NCBI GenBank assembly: GCA_026770025.1
Contig: JAMXDE010000032.1
Span: 620,001-684,000 of the forward strand
Length of the DNA: 64,000 nucleotides
Direction: 5' to 3'
Source: Craspedostauros australis
Lineage: Eukaryota > Bacillariophyta > Bacillariophyceae > Mastogloiales > Achnanthaceae
In this document: positions 42,580 to 52,719 of the stretch, one piece after another
How the letters are laid out: each line of letters begins with the position of its first letter
Position numbering within the stretch: position 1 is the first letter of the stretch
Program-made: the position numbers and the translations under genes
The notes under the pieces: model-generated
The model's input: the letters and a program-made list of their open reading frames with translations, nothing else
The model's database searches: none
What the model was told of the DNA's origin: nothing

Positions 42580-43701
42580 ATGGACTGCGTGATTCCAGGA
42601 CCATCCGTGCGGCCATTCTGCGCCGCGATTACGTGCCTCTCGCGCATCGGCAAGGAGCTGTACATCGACTTCGATGTCCTGGACGGACTGACGTTGCGCT
42701 CGCTGAACGACGCCAAGTCTGTGTTCGCCTTCTTCCAGTACGAGCCTTGCTTCTTCGATCGCTGCGACGCGCTGGACGACATCTCGCGCAAGCGCAACCG
42801 CGCAGCACACGACAGCAGTATGACGCAGCAGAACCGGTACTGCGTGCGGCTGGCGTTGAAGGCCCTCGTGCCCGTCGTGAAGCCGCGCAAGAACGTCATG
42901 TCGCTGCGCATCGTGTCGAGCGAGAATTGCTTGCAGTTCGAATTTCAGTACTATAAGCAGCAGGAGGCCATCGTGCGCGTGACGCATCGCATCGGCGTCG
43001 CGGATGCGCAGGGCGTCGAAGCCGTTGTGCCCAAGGACCGCGCATCGGAGCTCGTGGTGTTGCCCAGCGTGTTGCTGCGCATGTTGGAGCCGTTGAAGCG
43101 CACGTCGGAGCTGGCGCTGATCGTCAACGACACGCATCAGCTCGTGACGACGGTGACGTTCCATGCGGAGGACGTGCAGCTGATGGCCAACGCGGATGCG
43201 GAGGATGCACAGAAGAACGCCAACGCGACGATCAAGACGGAGACCAGCATCAACTACGACGATCTGATCGAGCACGAATACAACGGGCATCCCGATGAGG
43301 ATCTGGATGAGAATGATCCCAATCCGCCGCCAGAAGACATCAGCGACCAGACCGTCCTCGTGCTGAACATGAAGGAATTCCGAGCCATGCTGCAGTTCTG
43401 TTCGCAAGCGCACGTCGATCAGGAGCTGCAGGTGTCCATCAACTTCTTCTGGGGCGGCAAGCCGCTGGTCATCGAAGCGTCGTCAAGCAACGTCGGCAGC
43501 AGCGGCGTGTTGGATACAACCACCGTTGGTGGTGGCGGTGGCAATGGCAGGGCCTTTACGTGCCAGCTGGTGATGGCGACATTGGATCACACTCTGCTGC
43601 GTGCCATGCAACCGGCGTCGACACGAGGCACGAACAGCGGCAGCCACTCTCCCAGCAATGTCGCCACAGGCACGAATACGAATACGAACACGCCGACGTG
43701 A
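42580..43701 (+). CDS. RAD9: RAD9 checkpoint clamp subunit
   Basis: 373 residues from the ATG at 42580, where the PCNA-like fold begins (MDCVIPG...LSRIGKELYIDF). RAD9 joins HUS1 and RAD1 in the 9-1-1 clamp that is loaded on damaged DNA and activates ATR signalling in the nucleus. The SLRTLN-type strand (LTLRSLNDAKSVFAFFQYEPCFFD) and the second half (LVLNMKEFRAMLQFCSQA...VSINFFWGGKPLVIEA) match RAD9. An acidic insert (DDLIEHEYNGHPDEDLDEND, about 226-246) separates the halves. The C-terminal phospho-tail is short (about 35 residues, Ser/Thr/Asn-rich), shorter than in animals. No intron is seen. Confidence 0.85.
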   Translation: MDCVIPGPSVRPFCAAITCLSRIGKELYIDFDVLDGLTLRSLNDAKSVFAFFQYEPCFFDRCDALDDISRKRNRAAHDSSMTQQNRYCVRLALKALVPVVKPRKNVMSLRIVSSENCLQFEFQYYKQQEAIVRVTHRIGVADAQGVEAVVPKDRASELVVLPSVLLRMLEPLKRTSELALIVNDTHQLVTTVTFHAEDVQLMANADAEDAQKNANATIKTETSINYDDLIEHEYNGHPDEDLDENDPNPPPEDISDQTVLVLNMKEFRAMLQFCSQAHVDQELQVSINFFWGGKPLVIEASSSNVGSSGVLDTTTVGGGGGNGRAFTCQLVMATLDHTLLRAMQPASTRGTNSGSHSPSNVATGTNTNTNTPT

Positions 43702-44408
43702 TGATTCCAAGATGCAACAGTTGGGAGCCAGAGGGAGGGTGACTGATGGCTGGAAAGTGCAATGTTGCAATGTTGCAATAGTGCATGGGGTGGTTGCGTT
43801 GCGCTGTATGGTACAAACATTCCAACCATAATTGCTATTGTAATTGTAATTTCAGCATAACAAAGGAATGTAACAGAATCTCACACAAACATCATGGCTG
43901 GAGGTTGAAGAATGACAGCGGAACTGTTGTGGATCATGAAATCATGTCTCGTTCCGTGTGGCGCTCTTTCCTGCCTTGTTCTGCGCACCGTGTTGTATCG
44001 AAGACGATCACAGAGAGACCAACCAAGAAACATTTTGCGCAGGTCGCCAAAATGCAATCGCGGTGGGACATGCACCCTAATTGCAAGGAGCGACAGTGGT
44101 GTACGTTGCAATGGTGGCAATCATTTTTGGCGCGAAAATCTTTGCGTCCGAACTCTTTCTTGGTCGGTTGCTTGTCTCATGATCCGCGTGTTCTGTGTTC
44201 GTGGTTGTGGTGGTTGTGTGTCTTGTCGTGGTGACGCACTGCGTTGTTGCACGGTTGTTGCACGGTTGTTGCACGGTTGTTGCACGGTTGTTGGAAGTGA
44301 CCCTCTGTGTTGTGCCACGATGGTCGCTGTCACTCTTCACACTTCAGCAAGAATCAATCGATCAATCATTCATCCGTAACTATCATAATCATAATCAGCA
44401 TAGTAAGC
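43702..44408. other. Intergenic with 11-bp tandem repeat
   Basis: It contains about 4.5 copies of the 11-mer GTTGTTGCACG (44243-44293), ending about 115 bp before the armadillo gene start. No gene is seen. The repeat may lie in a promoter or 5' untranslated region. Confidence 0.6.
44243..44293 (+). repeat. 11-bp tandem repeat
   Basis: Perfect tandem copies of GTTGTTGCACG followed by a partial unit, upstream of the armadillo-like gene. Confidence 0.9.
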
Positions 44409-47216
44409 ATGAACGTGATCATGGATGCACCAATGAAGACAGCATCGCGAGTGTCGTTTGCTGTGTCGGAACAGGCAAGCTCCGTGCAATCCTTCATCCT
44501 CGAGCGCAGCGCTTCTTCCTTTCGTTTCAGCCGAACGGACAGTCACACCAGCAGCAAGAACAACAAGAACAACGACAACCATGTCCATGACATCAACAAT
44601 CTACGGCCAGGCAGCCTCTACACCAGCAGCTACCGCAACAGCATCTACCGCAACATCAACCAAGAAGAACAAGACGAAGAAGAGCACGATGCCACCCTGA
44701 ACGGCCGCTCGCCATCCTTCGCGCGCCGTCTGATGATGCACCAACAGCAGCACAACCAGCAGCAGCAGTCCTCCTCGTCGCTGCTCTCCTTGGCCGTGTC
44801 CCTGTCCACCGCATCCTCATCGCTGGCATCCATCTACTCCCACCGCCCCAAACTGCGACGATCCGTCATGATCCCCTTCCCCCAGCCGCCGCGCCAACTG
44901 CAGGACATCATCTCCATGGACGACCTCCTCAGCAGCACCGCGTCGCGCGTGCGCGAGGCCTTGCACTCCTTGTGCAGCCACTGTCGCGGCAGCGGTCGCA
45001 GCAACCCCACACACGCCGCCGCCAACTGCGATGCCATGCACCGGGCCTGCGCGCACGACTTCATCGTCCTGGCCATGGTGCAGCATGCGTCCGACACGGT
45101 CGTGCAGTGCATGGGATTGGGGCTGCTGCAGAACATGGCGCATTACTTGCCGCCGGCGTGTCGGCCCGAGTTGGGACAGGACGGTGGTCTCGATTACATC
45201 GTCATGCTGCTCGAGATGCAGTGTCGGCGGTTTGCGGACAGCGATGATCATGAGATTCTCTGCTGCGAGAAGGTTCTCGTGCGCGCGTGCGGCGCGTTGG
45301 CGACGCTCACGACGGATTGTGCCGAGAACGTGACGACGCTCGTGGATGGCTTGAACGGCCTTCCCATCTTGGCCATGATCATGGTCAAGTGCGTCATGTC
45401 GTGCACCATCCAACAGCACGTCGCGCATATCCTTTACAACGTCTGCAAGGCGTCGTGGCAGTATCGCCATCGATTGATCTTCCTGTGGCATTTCATTTCC
45501 GATGATGGCGATGCATTCAACGAAGGCGAGCACAACACGGATGTGCAGCGAGCGACGGTCCTCTTCGCTTGCTTGGAGAACTTCCACATCTTGGATGTTC
45601 TGGGTGACAGACTCTTCCTCTACTCGTCCAACCCCATCCTGCGCAAGAAGGCGCGCAGAGTCGAGGAGTACATCAAGGAATACACGGAGGCGTGGATCAG
45701 CAAGGTTCTGCGTGAGGATCTCACTCTTCGCACCGCCTCTCTTGCGAGCGCATCCAGCAAACGCAGTTCTCGTCGTCGGCGTCGTCGCAGTCGGCAGCAG
45801 TCTCACCACGAAGGTTTCCGCATTGCCGAAGTCATCAACCTCGTTGGCAGACAGTGCCGCAGTTTCAAGACCAGCGAGATCTTCCTCCTGCAGGATGGCG
45901 TCACGCAGCTTTTGCACTTGATGCGTCGGTGCACGTCGTCCAAGCAAGAGCGCGATACGCAGAAGGCTCGCCGCAGCAATGCAACCCCATCGGGAGCAAC
46001 ACCATCAGCAGCAGCATCTGCCCTGCCACCGTTCCACAACATGCACACCATCTTCACTGCCACCATGTCCATGATGGGGACTTCTTCATCGTCCCAAGTC
46101 AATGCGGACACAACTCGGGATCCACAACCTCATGCGCAATCGCAGCTGCGACGTACCCTGTCACCCCAGCTGTCTTTGGCAGGGATCACTTCGCTTCTGT
46201 CAAGAGCTTCGTCCGGAAAGACTCCGACGTTGCAGCCGTCATCAAGCTCCACATCCACGTCCACATCCACATCTTCTTCATCGTCATCATCGTCGTCCGC
46301 GTCGGTAACACCGGTAGACGCGCCATTGCCACCAGCCGCCTTGGAGGTGGCCATCGCGGGCACGTTCGCCTTGTACAAGATCTCCAATCACCGCGAATTC
46401 CAGAGCAAGTCCAGCAACGACATCAAGAACCGCATCGGCGGCGACGTCATCCGCACGCTGCTGCTAATGATCGAGCGATTTCCCGATCAGTACGAGATCC
46501 ACATGAACGCGTGGTTCACCATCGCCAACCTCATCTGCGAGTGCAAGCGCAACGCCCACGTCCTCGTGCATCGCCTCAACGCCATCCCGCTTCTCATGAA
46601 GGGCATCGTCAAGTACACGGCGCGCGTGCGGGCCAACTATCATGACAAGAAGAACCTCATGATGCGCACCATCATTGGCCAGGAACCATCTCCGATTCCG
46701 TTGGATGAGAACGAGGTGGCCGCCAAGATGAATGAAAGCCATGGATGCAACGCCCGCGCATCATCCTTCACCGACAGCAAGATGGCGGGCCACAGTCCAA
46801 GTCCTTCCCAACTCACCAAGGAAAATGTCAAGAGAGACGCATCCTCTCCATCGAGATCTCCCAGTGGCGGCGGCGGCGGCAGCAGCATCAGCTCCATGAC
46901 GCGAAGCCACAGCAGCGGAAATCACGGCAGCCGCAAGGCCTCACCCGGCAGCGAGCTGTCCTCCTTCTCTTCCATGATCATGGCATCTCCGCTCCAAATC
47001 CAATCCATCGGATTCTGGATCCTGAAGCACGTCTGTCAGTGGGATGAGTTCCAGACCACCATCCAGAAGACGGAAGGCGTCATGATGACGCTGTCCACCT
47101 TCCTCAAGATGGAGACGAAGGCCAACCAGCTGCATCGCGATGCACACTACGCGGTGGCCTTTGATGGATGCCGAAAGCTCATGGAGCAGTTGGGATATCT
47201 CGTTCTGATGGAGTAG
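44409..47216 (+). CDS. Armadillo-like helical repeat protein
   Basis: 935 residues from the ATG at 44409; an upstream in-frame ATG adds an isoleucine-rich stretch with no support. The first 160 residues are low-complexity Ser/Asn/Gln. Helical repeats in armadillo style appear at about 215-400 (GLGLLQNMAHYL; VRACGALATLTTDCAENV; QQHVAHILYNVC), then about 500-560, 645-750 (NAWFTIANLICECKRNAHVL) and 860-935. A long disordered linker (about 545-645 and 785-860) holds a Ser/Thr run (46245-46300) and Ser/Pro stretches. Such proteins are scaffolds. Partner and site are unknown. Confidence 0.65.
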   Translation: MNVIMDAPMKTASRVSFAVSEQASSVQSFILERSASSFRFSRTDSHTSSKNNKNNDNHVHDINNLRPGSLYTSSYRNSIYRNINQEEQDEEEHDATLNGRSPSFARRLMMHQQQHNQQQQSSSSLLSLAVSLSTASSSLASIYSHRPKLRRSVMIPFPQPPRQLQDIISMDDLLSSTASRVREALHSLCSHCRGSGRSNPTHAAANCDAMHRACAHDFIVLAMVQHASDTVVQCMGLGLLQNMAHYLPPACRPELGQDGGLDYIVMLLEMQCRRFADSDDHEILCCEKVLVRACGALATLTTDCAENVTTLVDGLNGLPILAMIMVKCVMSCTIQQHVAHILYNVCKASWQYRHRLIFLWHFISDDGDAFNEGEHNTDVQRATVLFACLENFHILDVLGDRLFLYSSNPILRKKARRVEEYIKEYTEAWISKVLREDLTLRTASLASASSKRSSRRRRRRSRQQSHHEGFRIAEVINLVGRQCRSFKTSEIFLLQDGVTQLLHLMRRCTSSKQERDTQKARRSNATPSGATPSAAASALPPFHNMHTIFTATMSMMGTSSSSQVNADTTRDPQPHAQSQLRRTLSPQLSLAGITSLLSRASSGKTPTLQPSSSSTSTSTSTSSSSSSSSSASVTPVDAPLPPAALEVAIAGTFALYKISNHREFQSKSSNDIKNRIGGDVIRTLLLMIERFPDQYEIHMNAWFTIANLICECKRNAHVLVHRLNAIPLLMKGIVKYTARVRANYHDKKNLMMRTIIGQEPSPIPLDENEVAAKMNESHGCNARASSFTDSKMAGHSPSPSQLTKENVKRDASSPSRSPSGGGGGSSISSMTRSHSSGNHGSRKASPGSELSSFSSMIMASPLQIQSIGFWILKHVCQWDEFQTTIQKTEGVMMTLSTFLKMETKANQLHRDAHYAVAFDGCRKLMEQLGYLVLME

Positions 47217-47278
47217 CGAGTATGGTGCAGTGCGCAGCTCATGCATTGCGACCTGCAGATCGCATTTGATGCACCAAC

Positions 47279-49041
47279 GGTAACAATAGTTGTAGAGTTT
47301 TGGCCCCTTGTTGCGACTGGTTTGCTTGCTTTTGGGAGAAGCGGCGATTGTATATTTATATCTATTTCGTGTTGTCTATCTTCGATCCGTCTTCTACGTC
47401 ACAGCGCACGGATTCCACGTCATGCAAAACCACTCACAACACAGCGAGTGAAATTGTCCTACAACATGTGACTCTTCCTCCGCAACTCAGCAAGGTGGCT
47501 GCGCAGCACACACCAGTAGTGCCACAACACTAGGAGGACGGTTGCAAGGTGCCTTGTACCATGCACTCTTTCCTCTGTGGGAGGGCCACAGTCATTCTAC
47601 ATTGTTGTACAAGCGACAACTACAAGCAGCAGAGAAACAGGTGCAGCTCGTTCGAGATGCACAGCGTTTCATGTTTCACTTTGTGAGGAGAATCTTGTTG
47701 TCGTTGTGGAATGGATTCGCAATTCGGGACTCGCAAGTGATCTCGTTGTTGGGCACATTTGGTAGAATTGTGGCTAATCTCCACGTCCCCCAATAACCAA
47801 TACTGGTCGAGAACACCAAACACAACACAACAACACGACAATGGAGAAACACAACAAAACTCCACAAACGCCGTCGAACGGCATCATCGACACTGCCACA
47901 ACCAGCGGTCCAGTGCAAGATCTGAGCACATAGGCGGAACCGCCATGTAAATATTGGTGGATGAGCGAGAGGGGGATGCCATAGTGGTCGATTTGGGACC
48001 GTGGCAGGCCCACGCGCAAACAAGACAAATCGGAGGAAAATTTGCTCGTTGGATATGGTCTCTGACTGGAATGCACAGGCCATCCCAACGACCATGGATG
48101 GGCAAGACGCGTCCAGGAGGATACTATGAAGGTGACCACGAAGTTTGAGGCTCGAAGGTGGCCTGGAAGGTGGGGAGGGCAAGAAACAAGTGGAGGGCAA
48201 GAGTTTTTGGTGGGTGGCAGCGGACACATCACATGACTTCGCTGGTGATGGGTGCCAGGCACAAGTCACCCAAATCGCCAAGTCACCCATTCAAGATGTG
48301 TCCAGAATCAACTCAAGATGACCATGGCAACGTATCCTGCGCGTATATTGGCTGGAAGAGGATGCAAGCTGGGAAGCACACAAAAGGGTCACTTTTGGTG
48401 ATTGCAAAACAGTACGATGGCATGATCATTCGGAGGTGAACCTTCCAAGGTATGAACGCCCCACTCATTATGAATGCATCATTGAGTCGCCAGGGAATGT
48501 GGGAACGCATGAGGGTCATGTGGAGGGGCTGCAAGGGTCGTATCGACGAGACACGGATCCAAATACGAACGTCATCTGTATGGAAAACGTTTTTTTTCGA
48601 AATTGCTGCGTTTCAGTGCAGGGAGGCTTTGGGGTGTGCAATGCACATCGAACTTGGAGTGCTTCATGGAGTGGATATATGGGGGTATGCGGAGCCAATG
48701 TGGTGTGCAGATTGCGAAAATGCCAGGATGATGATGATGATGATGATCATGGGTGCTGAAAGGAGGGCAGCATGGCGGCATCCAGAGTTTTTGTTGTCAT
48801 CCACCACCTGACGGACAGCAAGCCAAAATGATGTTAAAAATAAAGTTCATATAAATTTAACTTCGATATTCAGAATCAATGATAGACAGGTGTCCGAATG
48901 CACTATTTATTTTAAATTGTAAACGATGTGTTGTTGAGATATAGCATGATAAGCAGTTATTTGGATGGGTTTGGGTGTGCTCTGTTGTAGTCTACTTTAA
49001 GACGACTCGTCGCGCGCAAAACTCCACAACTAGCGTTATCG
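47279..49041 (-). mobile_element. Inverted-repeat-bounded element, smaller relative of 56504-61822
   Basis: Ends of about 25 bp match each other in inverted orientation: left ATAGTTGTAGAGTTTT (about 47285), right AAAACTCCACAACTAG (about 49019). The right part (about 47820-49041) is colinear with 60570-61790 of the larger element at roughly 70 percent by eye. It includes the landmarks CACGACAATGG, CCATGGATGGGCAAGACGC and ATATAGCATNATAAGCA. On the minus strand the segment 47620-47865 reads CCVSPLSCCCV, as does the start of the LINE-like frame in the larger copy. It lies 60 bp past the armadillo gene stop. Confidence 0.6.
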
Positions 49042-49557
49042 CTTACTGGCTTGCTGCATTTTCCGTTCTCCGCAGGTAGCATGGCATGCGCAGCGTGGCA
49101 AAATGCCAACGCAGCATTCGCAGCCACACTTGTACTCGGAGTGATGCATGTATTAGTGTATTTGGTACTAGTGATTTTCTTTACGTGTAATATTGGCAAG
49201 ACTGCAACGCAGCCTTTCTTTCGGAAGGGCCATGCATTGGTACTGACATGAGTATCGTCGCGGAACTCATCAGAACCACCAGATGTCCTGAAGGATGCAT
49301 GTATGCACGGATGGATTGATGCATAGATTGGAAACACCGAACCCCTTTTCAGTGTGCCCTTTGGTTGGCGTCGGGAATGAACGAGACCTTCGTGAGGCGT
49401 GCGGCATTTGCCGCGTTGGTACGGCTGCCTGGTTGTTGCTTCACGGCACGATACCCGCAATTCCCTCGTCGTTGATGTCATCTATCGAGATCGTTCAGGC
49501 TTCCTCTTGGTCCTCTTCGTCGAGGCGGTCGTTGTACGTGAGTTCCTTGGCTGTCTT
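49042..49557. other. Intergenic, no gene seen
   Basis: Between the inverted-repeat element and the 3' end of the Crinkler-like gene. Short frames only. Confidence 0.5.
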
Positions 49558-52500
49558 CTATCGTGGGTAGGGTACGAAGAAGAGTTCAGCGTGCGCGCCA
49601 TGTTTTGCGGTTTGATTACGGCGCTTGGCCATTCCGTCCATCTGATTCTTCAGGATGATGGACTTGTCCACCACGAAAGGAACGTATGGAAAGTCTCCGC
49701 CGAAACCCCAAGCAACTGTGCTTTGCGTACCTGCAACGGTGTATATCAGGTCTCCGCCAAAGAGAGTATGCAGTCCGGGGTTCGCCACTGCGGAGGCATT
49801 TTTCTTGTAGTCCTTCATGTCTGAGCTTGTATCCTCGCCATGATCTTTGGCTTGGATACAGATTGTTCGCAATTTGTAGATCTTCTTACGTGTCGTGGCG
49901 TCCGTCTCCTCTGTAAGGAAGGTGACGTAGGCATCTGCGAACTCACTGCTACCTTCTGCAACGTGGATGAGTGGCAGGTTGAAGAAAATTTCCACGACGT
50001 CCACGGTTGTGCCTTGAGATGGGTTGGCGGGGGCGGGAGTGGATGTGGCCGGTTTCGCGTTGTTGGCGGGTGGGCTGCGAGATGTATTGGTGGAGCCGCT
50101 GATACCCAGCACGGCCATGTCGTCGCTGAGACTAGTCTCCGTGGTGGGTTGCTGGTCGTGGAATTGTTCTTTGACCTTCCAGAGCCACACGAGCTTGTGG
50201 AGTAGGTCGTGATCGACGAAGATTGAGTAACAGTCGTTCAACCACGATGAGACCTCTTCGTCAGAACAATCCGCCAGCGAACGCGAACCCAATCCTCTGT
50301 TTTCCGTTGGGAAAGTCACCCACATATTGCGAAATACAGGATTCAAGGCTTTTACAGTAGCATCCTTCACGCGGCCCGCGGCTTTCTCAGCAGCAAGAGC
50401 ATCTTTGGCGCGCTGCAAGGCTTCTTTAGTAGAATCCATGATGCGCTGCTTGTCCATGCCGCTCTCGACGCAAGTCATCATCGACTTGTGGAAGTACACC
50501 CGAGAAATTCCGAGATCCCCTGGAAGCTGTGCCGGGTGGGTACCCTTGAGAGACCAAAAGAGATGGCCGGGGCCGTCTTCCACAGATTTCTCTCCACCGA
50601 TCGTTTTGCATGTGTAGTGGGTTGGCTGGGTGTCATCCGGGTGTGGTTTGATTTTCATCCCGACCTTGCTCAGAGCAGCAATGATGTCTGCTTCCTGCTG
50701 CTGAATCGTGTCAGAATTGGGACCATTGGCGGGAGCAGCAACGACGCGCCCGTGTGTATCCTTCTTCACGACGGAGGACGCAGCGATGGCGGCCCCGGCC
50801 AGCAACGCAGTGAGAGTCTCAAAGCTGGTCGAGGTTGTTCCGAGAAACGATTTCTCAGCCGCAGTTGCTTCACCGCCTTGGATGAGCCAAAGGCAAAGGA
50901 GCTGCATGGCACCGGTGAGCGCGAATGGACTTGCCTGCGGCTTGCTCTCATCCTCAACCGTGAGTGGCCTTGCGGTGACTAAGCCATAATCGACGACCAA
51001 CCGACGCATGATGGAACCGCCCAGGTCACCCTTGAAGCGTTGGAAGGTGATCCCGTAGTCCATGTTGTTCAGTTGAGTATCGGTGAGCGGTTTGCTGAAA
51101 GCTTCATTCTGTTGGAAAAGAAGAGCCGCCAAAGCCCGGGATGCTGTGAGCCGCGCAAGGTACGGATTGTGCACCAGAGCTTTCATGCCATTGCTTTCCA
51201 TGAAGATGGCGAAGGTTTTGGAAAGGATGGCATTCTGCTCGTATTCATTCTCACTTGACTTCTTTCGCTGGCCACGGTTGATGTTTTCTTGACTTGTTGA
51301 CACCCGCATGTAGATTGAGATCATCCGCGCGTTGGAATCAACGATGGCCTTGAGAAGAGGGGAATGCTCAAGCTGTGCGTACTCTGGTATGATGGTATTC
51401 GTGACATCTTCCACGTATTCGCGGCGAAGAACGTGGTAGACGTGTGCGACATTCTCCTTTGCAGAAATCTTGCGGTGATCGAAGTTCTTGTGGTTTGATC
51501 CCACCCGTGCTTGGTCGGCACCGGTGCCTGCCACAGAGAATAGGACTTCGATGTCAATGTGCTTGAGAAAACGGGGGAGTTTGTTTGCATTTGAGGAGCC
51601 TTGTGGTGCTCCCGCTGCAAAGGGATTGACTTGCTTCATGGCCTCTCCGGCGCACATGTGCAGGATGAACTTCCCCAGATCCGTTCCAAAGTCTTTGTGG
51701 CTGTCGATGATAGCCCGGACGAAATTTGGGGACTTGCTTGCTTCGTCAATCCCAACGACGATGAAAAGTGTGGTCTTCTTTTGCATATCCTTATCCAACG
51801 CTTTGAGAAAGTTGGCAAGCCTGCCGAGACTTTTTTTGTCTCGCGTGAGGACCGATTCGACTTCACCCTTGAGTCGCGCCCAGGATTGGCCCCTTCGGTC
51901 TCTCTTGACCTCACGAACATCCGGTGAATCGAGAAGTTTCACATCGTCGGTGTCGAGCATGATGGTGAACAGAGCGTCTCTGGTGAATGCGCTCGCCGCA
52001 AGCTCCACGGTCTTGCCGCTACCACTCTCTTCGTAGTACACATGAACCAGCTTGTGCGTGCGGATGTCTGGTGGGGTGGGCGCCGCAATGAAGACTGTTT
52101 CGGGGGCCATTTCGCTATTGCCTCCATGTCGAAAGTTGGACTTGCCGATGTAGTGTGCGTGGCCAGTAGCTTCATCGCTGATGGTGTGCGAGGTGTACTG
52201 TAGACCACGAAAGCCATTGGGGTCTTTACCGCGGATCTTCGCCAACAGCTTGAGAACTGATCGGCGTGGGTTCTTAGGATCGGCGAGTGTGTGATCGTCG
52301 TTGGGTTTCCACAAAGCGTTGCGGATGCACTCGGGGATTTCTTGATGGAGAAGCCGAGATGAGAGCCATTGTTTGGTCAAGATTGGAGGAAGCTCGTTGA
52401 CGGATGAAAGGAGGTCTTCCAAACTTTGGATGTCGCCACTCTTGTCGACCTGCTCAAGAATGCTACTCCTCCAAAATGCTTCTCCCGAAAGTTGGTATTT

Positions 52501-52719
52501 CACTTCAACGTCTGTTGGGGGCTTGTCTCCCTTTCGCAGGTGTTTTACGATGTTTTCCTCCAGACGTTGCTTCAATTCTTTGGGTACTTCGCTCCACTCG
52601 CCGGCCCAGAAGAGCACATTGCCGAAGACTGAGTCAAGATCGATAGGTGTTGCTTGATCATCTTCAGCCGTTGGCGCTTGAGTGCCGTCGAGTGTCGTCA
52701 GCAGTGACGTGTTGTTCAT
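49558..52719 (-). CDS. Crinkler/RHS-like P-loop NTPase with C-terminal nuclease-like domain
   Basis: 1053 residues in one frame with start context AAGATGAAC. An N-terminal region (1-215) has no signal peptide. The NTPase carries Walker A in EESGSGKT (230-237; K236, T237) and Walker B in TLFIVVGIDEA (317-327; D325, E326). A helical middle (about 400-750) follows. The C-terminal part reads FFNLPLIHVAEGSSEFADAY...LRTICIQAKDHG, giving an Asp and a Q-x-K pair (about 955-958), the pattern of PD-(D/E)XK nucleases fused to such NTPases in Crinkler and RHS proteins. Known members act in the nucleus, as host-manipulating effectors in oomycetes, or lie at retrotransposon hot spots in trypanosomes. There is no LxLFLAK-like translocation header, so secretion is not supported. 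It stands between repeat elements, as these families often do. Confidence 0.68.
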   Translation of the reverse strand: MNNTSLLTTLDGTQAPTAEDDQATPIDLDSVFGNVLFWAGEWSEVPKELKQRLEENIVKHLRKGDKPPTDVEVKYQLSGEAFWRSSILEQVDKSGDIQSLEDLLSSVNELPPILTKQWLSSRLLHQEIPECIRNALWKPNDDHTLADPKNPRRSVLKLLAKIRGKDPNGFRGLQYTSHTISDEATGHAHYIGKSNFRHGGNSEMAPETVFIAAPTPPDIRTHKLVHVYYEESGSGKTVELAASAFTRDALFTIMLDTDDVKLLDSPDVREVKRDRRGQSWARLKGEVESVLTRDKKSLGRLANFLKALDKDMQKKTTLFIVVGIDEASKSPNFVRAIIDSHKDFGTDLGKFILHMCAGEAMKQVNPFAAGAPQGSSNANKLPRFLKHIDIEVLFSVAGTGADQARVGSNHKNFDHRKISAKENVAHVYHVLRREYVEDVTNTIIPEYAQLEHSPLLKAIVDSNARMISIYMRVSTSQENINRGQRKKSSENEYEQNAILSKTFAIFMESNGMKALVHNPYLARLTASRALAALLFQQNEAFSKPLTDTQLNNMDYGITFQRFKGDLGGSIMRRLVVDYGLVTARPLTVEDESKPQASPFALTGAMQLLCLWLIQGGEATAAEKSFLGTTSTSFETLTALLAGAAIAASSVVKKDTHGRVVAAPANGPNSDTIQQQEADIIAALSKVGMKIKPHPDDTQPTHYTCKTIGGEKSVEDGPGHLFWSLKGTHPAQLPGDLGISRVYFHKSMMTCVESGMDKQRIMDSTKEALQRAKDALAAEKAAGRVKDATVKALNPVFRNMWVTFPTENRGLGSRSLADCSDEEVSSWLNDCYSIFVDHDLLHKLVWLWKVKEQFHDQQPTTETSLSDDMAVLGISGSTNTSRSPPANNAKPATSTPAPANPSQGTTVDVVEIFFNLPLIHVAEGSSEFADAYVTFLTEETDATTRKKIYKLRTICIQAKDHGEDTSSDMKDYKKNASAVANPGLHTLFGGDLIYTVAGTQSTVAWGFGGDFPYVPFVVDKSIILKNQMDGMAKRRNQTAKHGAHAELFFVPYPR

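Noticed and set aside
42541-43413. Minus-strand frame of 290 residues opposite RAD9
   Set aside because: Antisense shadow of a well-recognised gene.
44243-44293. CRISPR-like repeat array
   Set aside because: The copies are directly adjacent with no spacers, and the genome is eukaryotic.
44817-45947. Minus-strand frame of 376 residues opposite the armadillo gene
   Set aside because: Antisense shadow. The plus-strand frame has helical repeats and extends much further on both sides.
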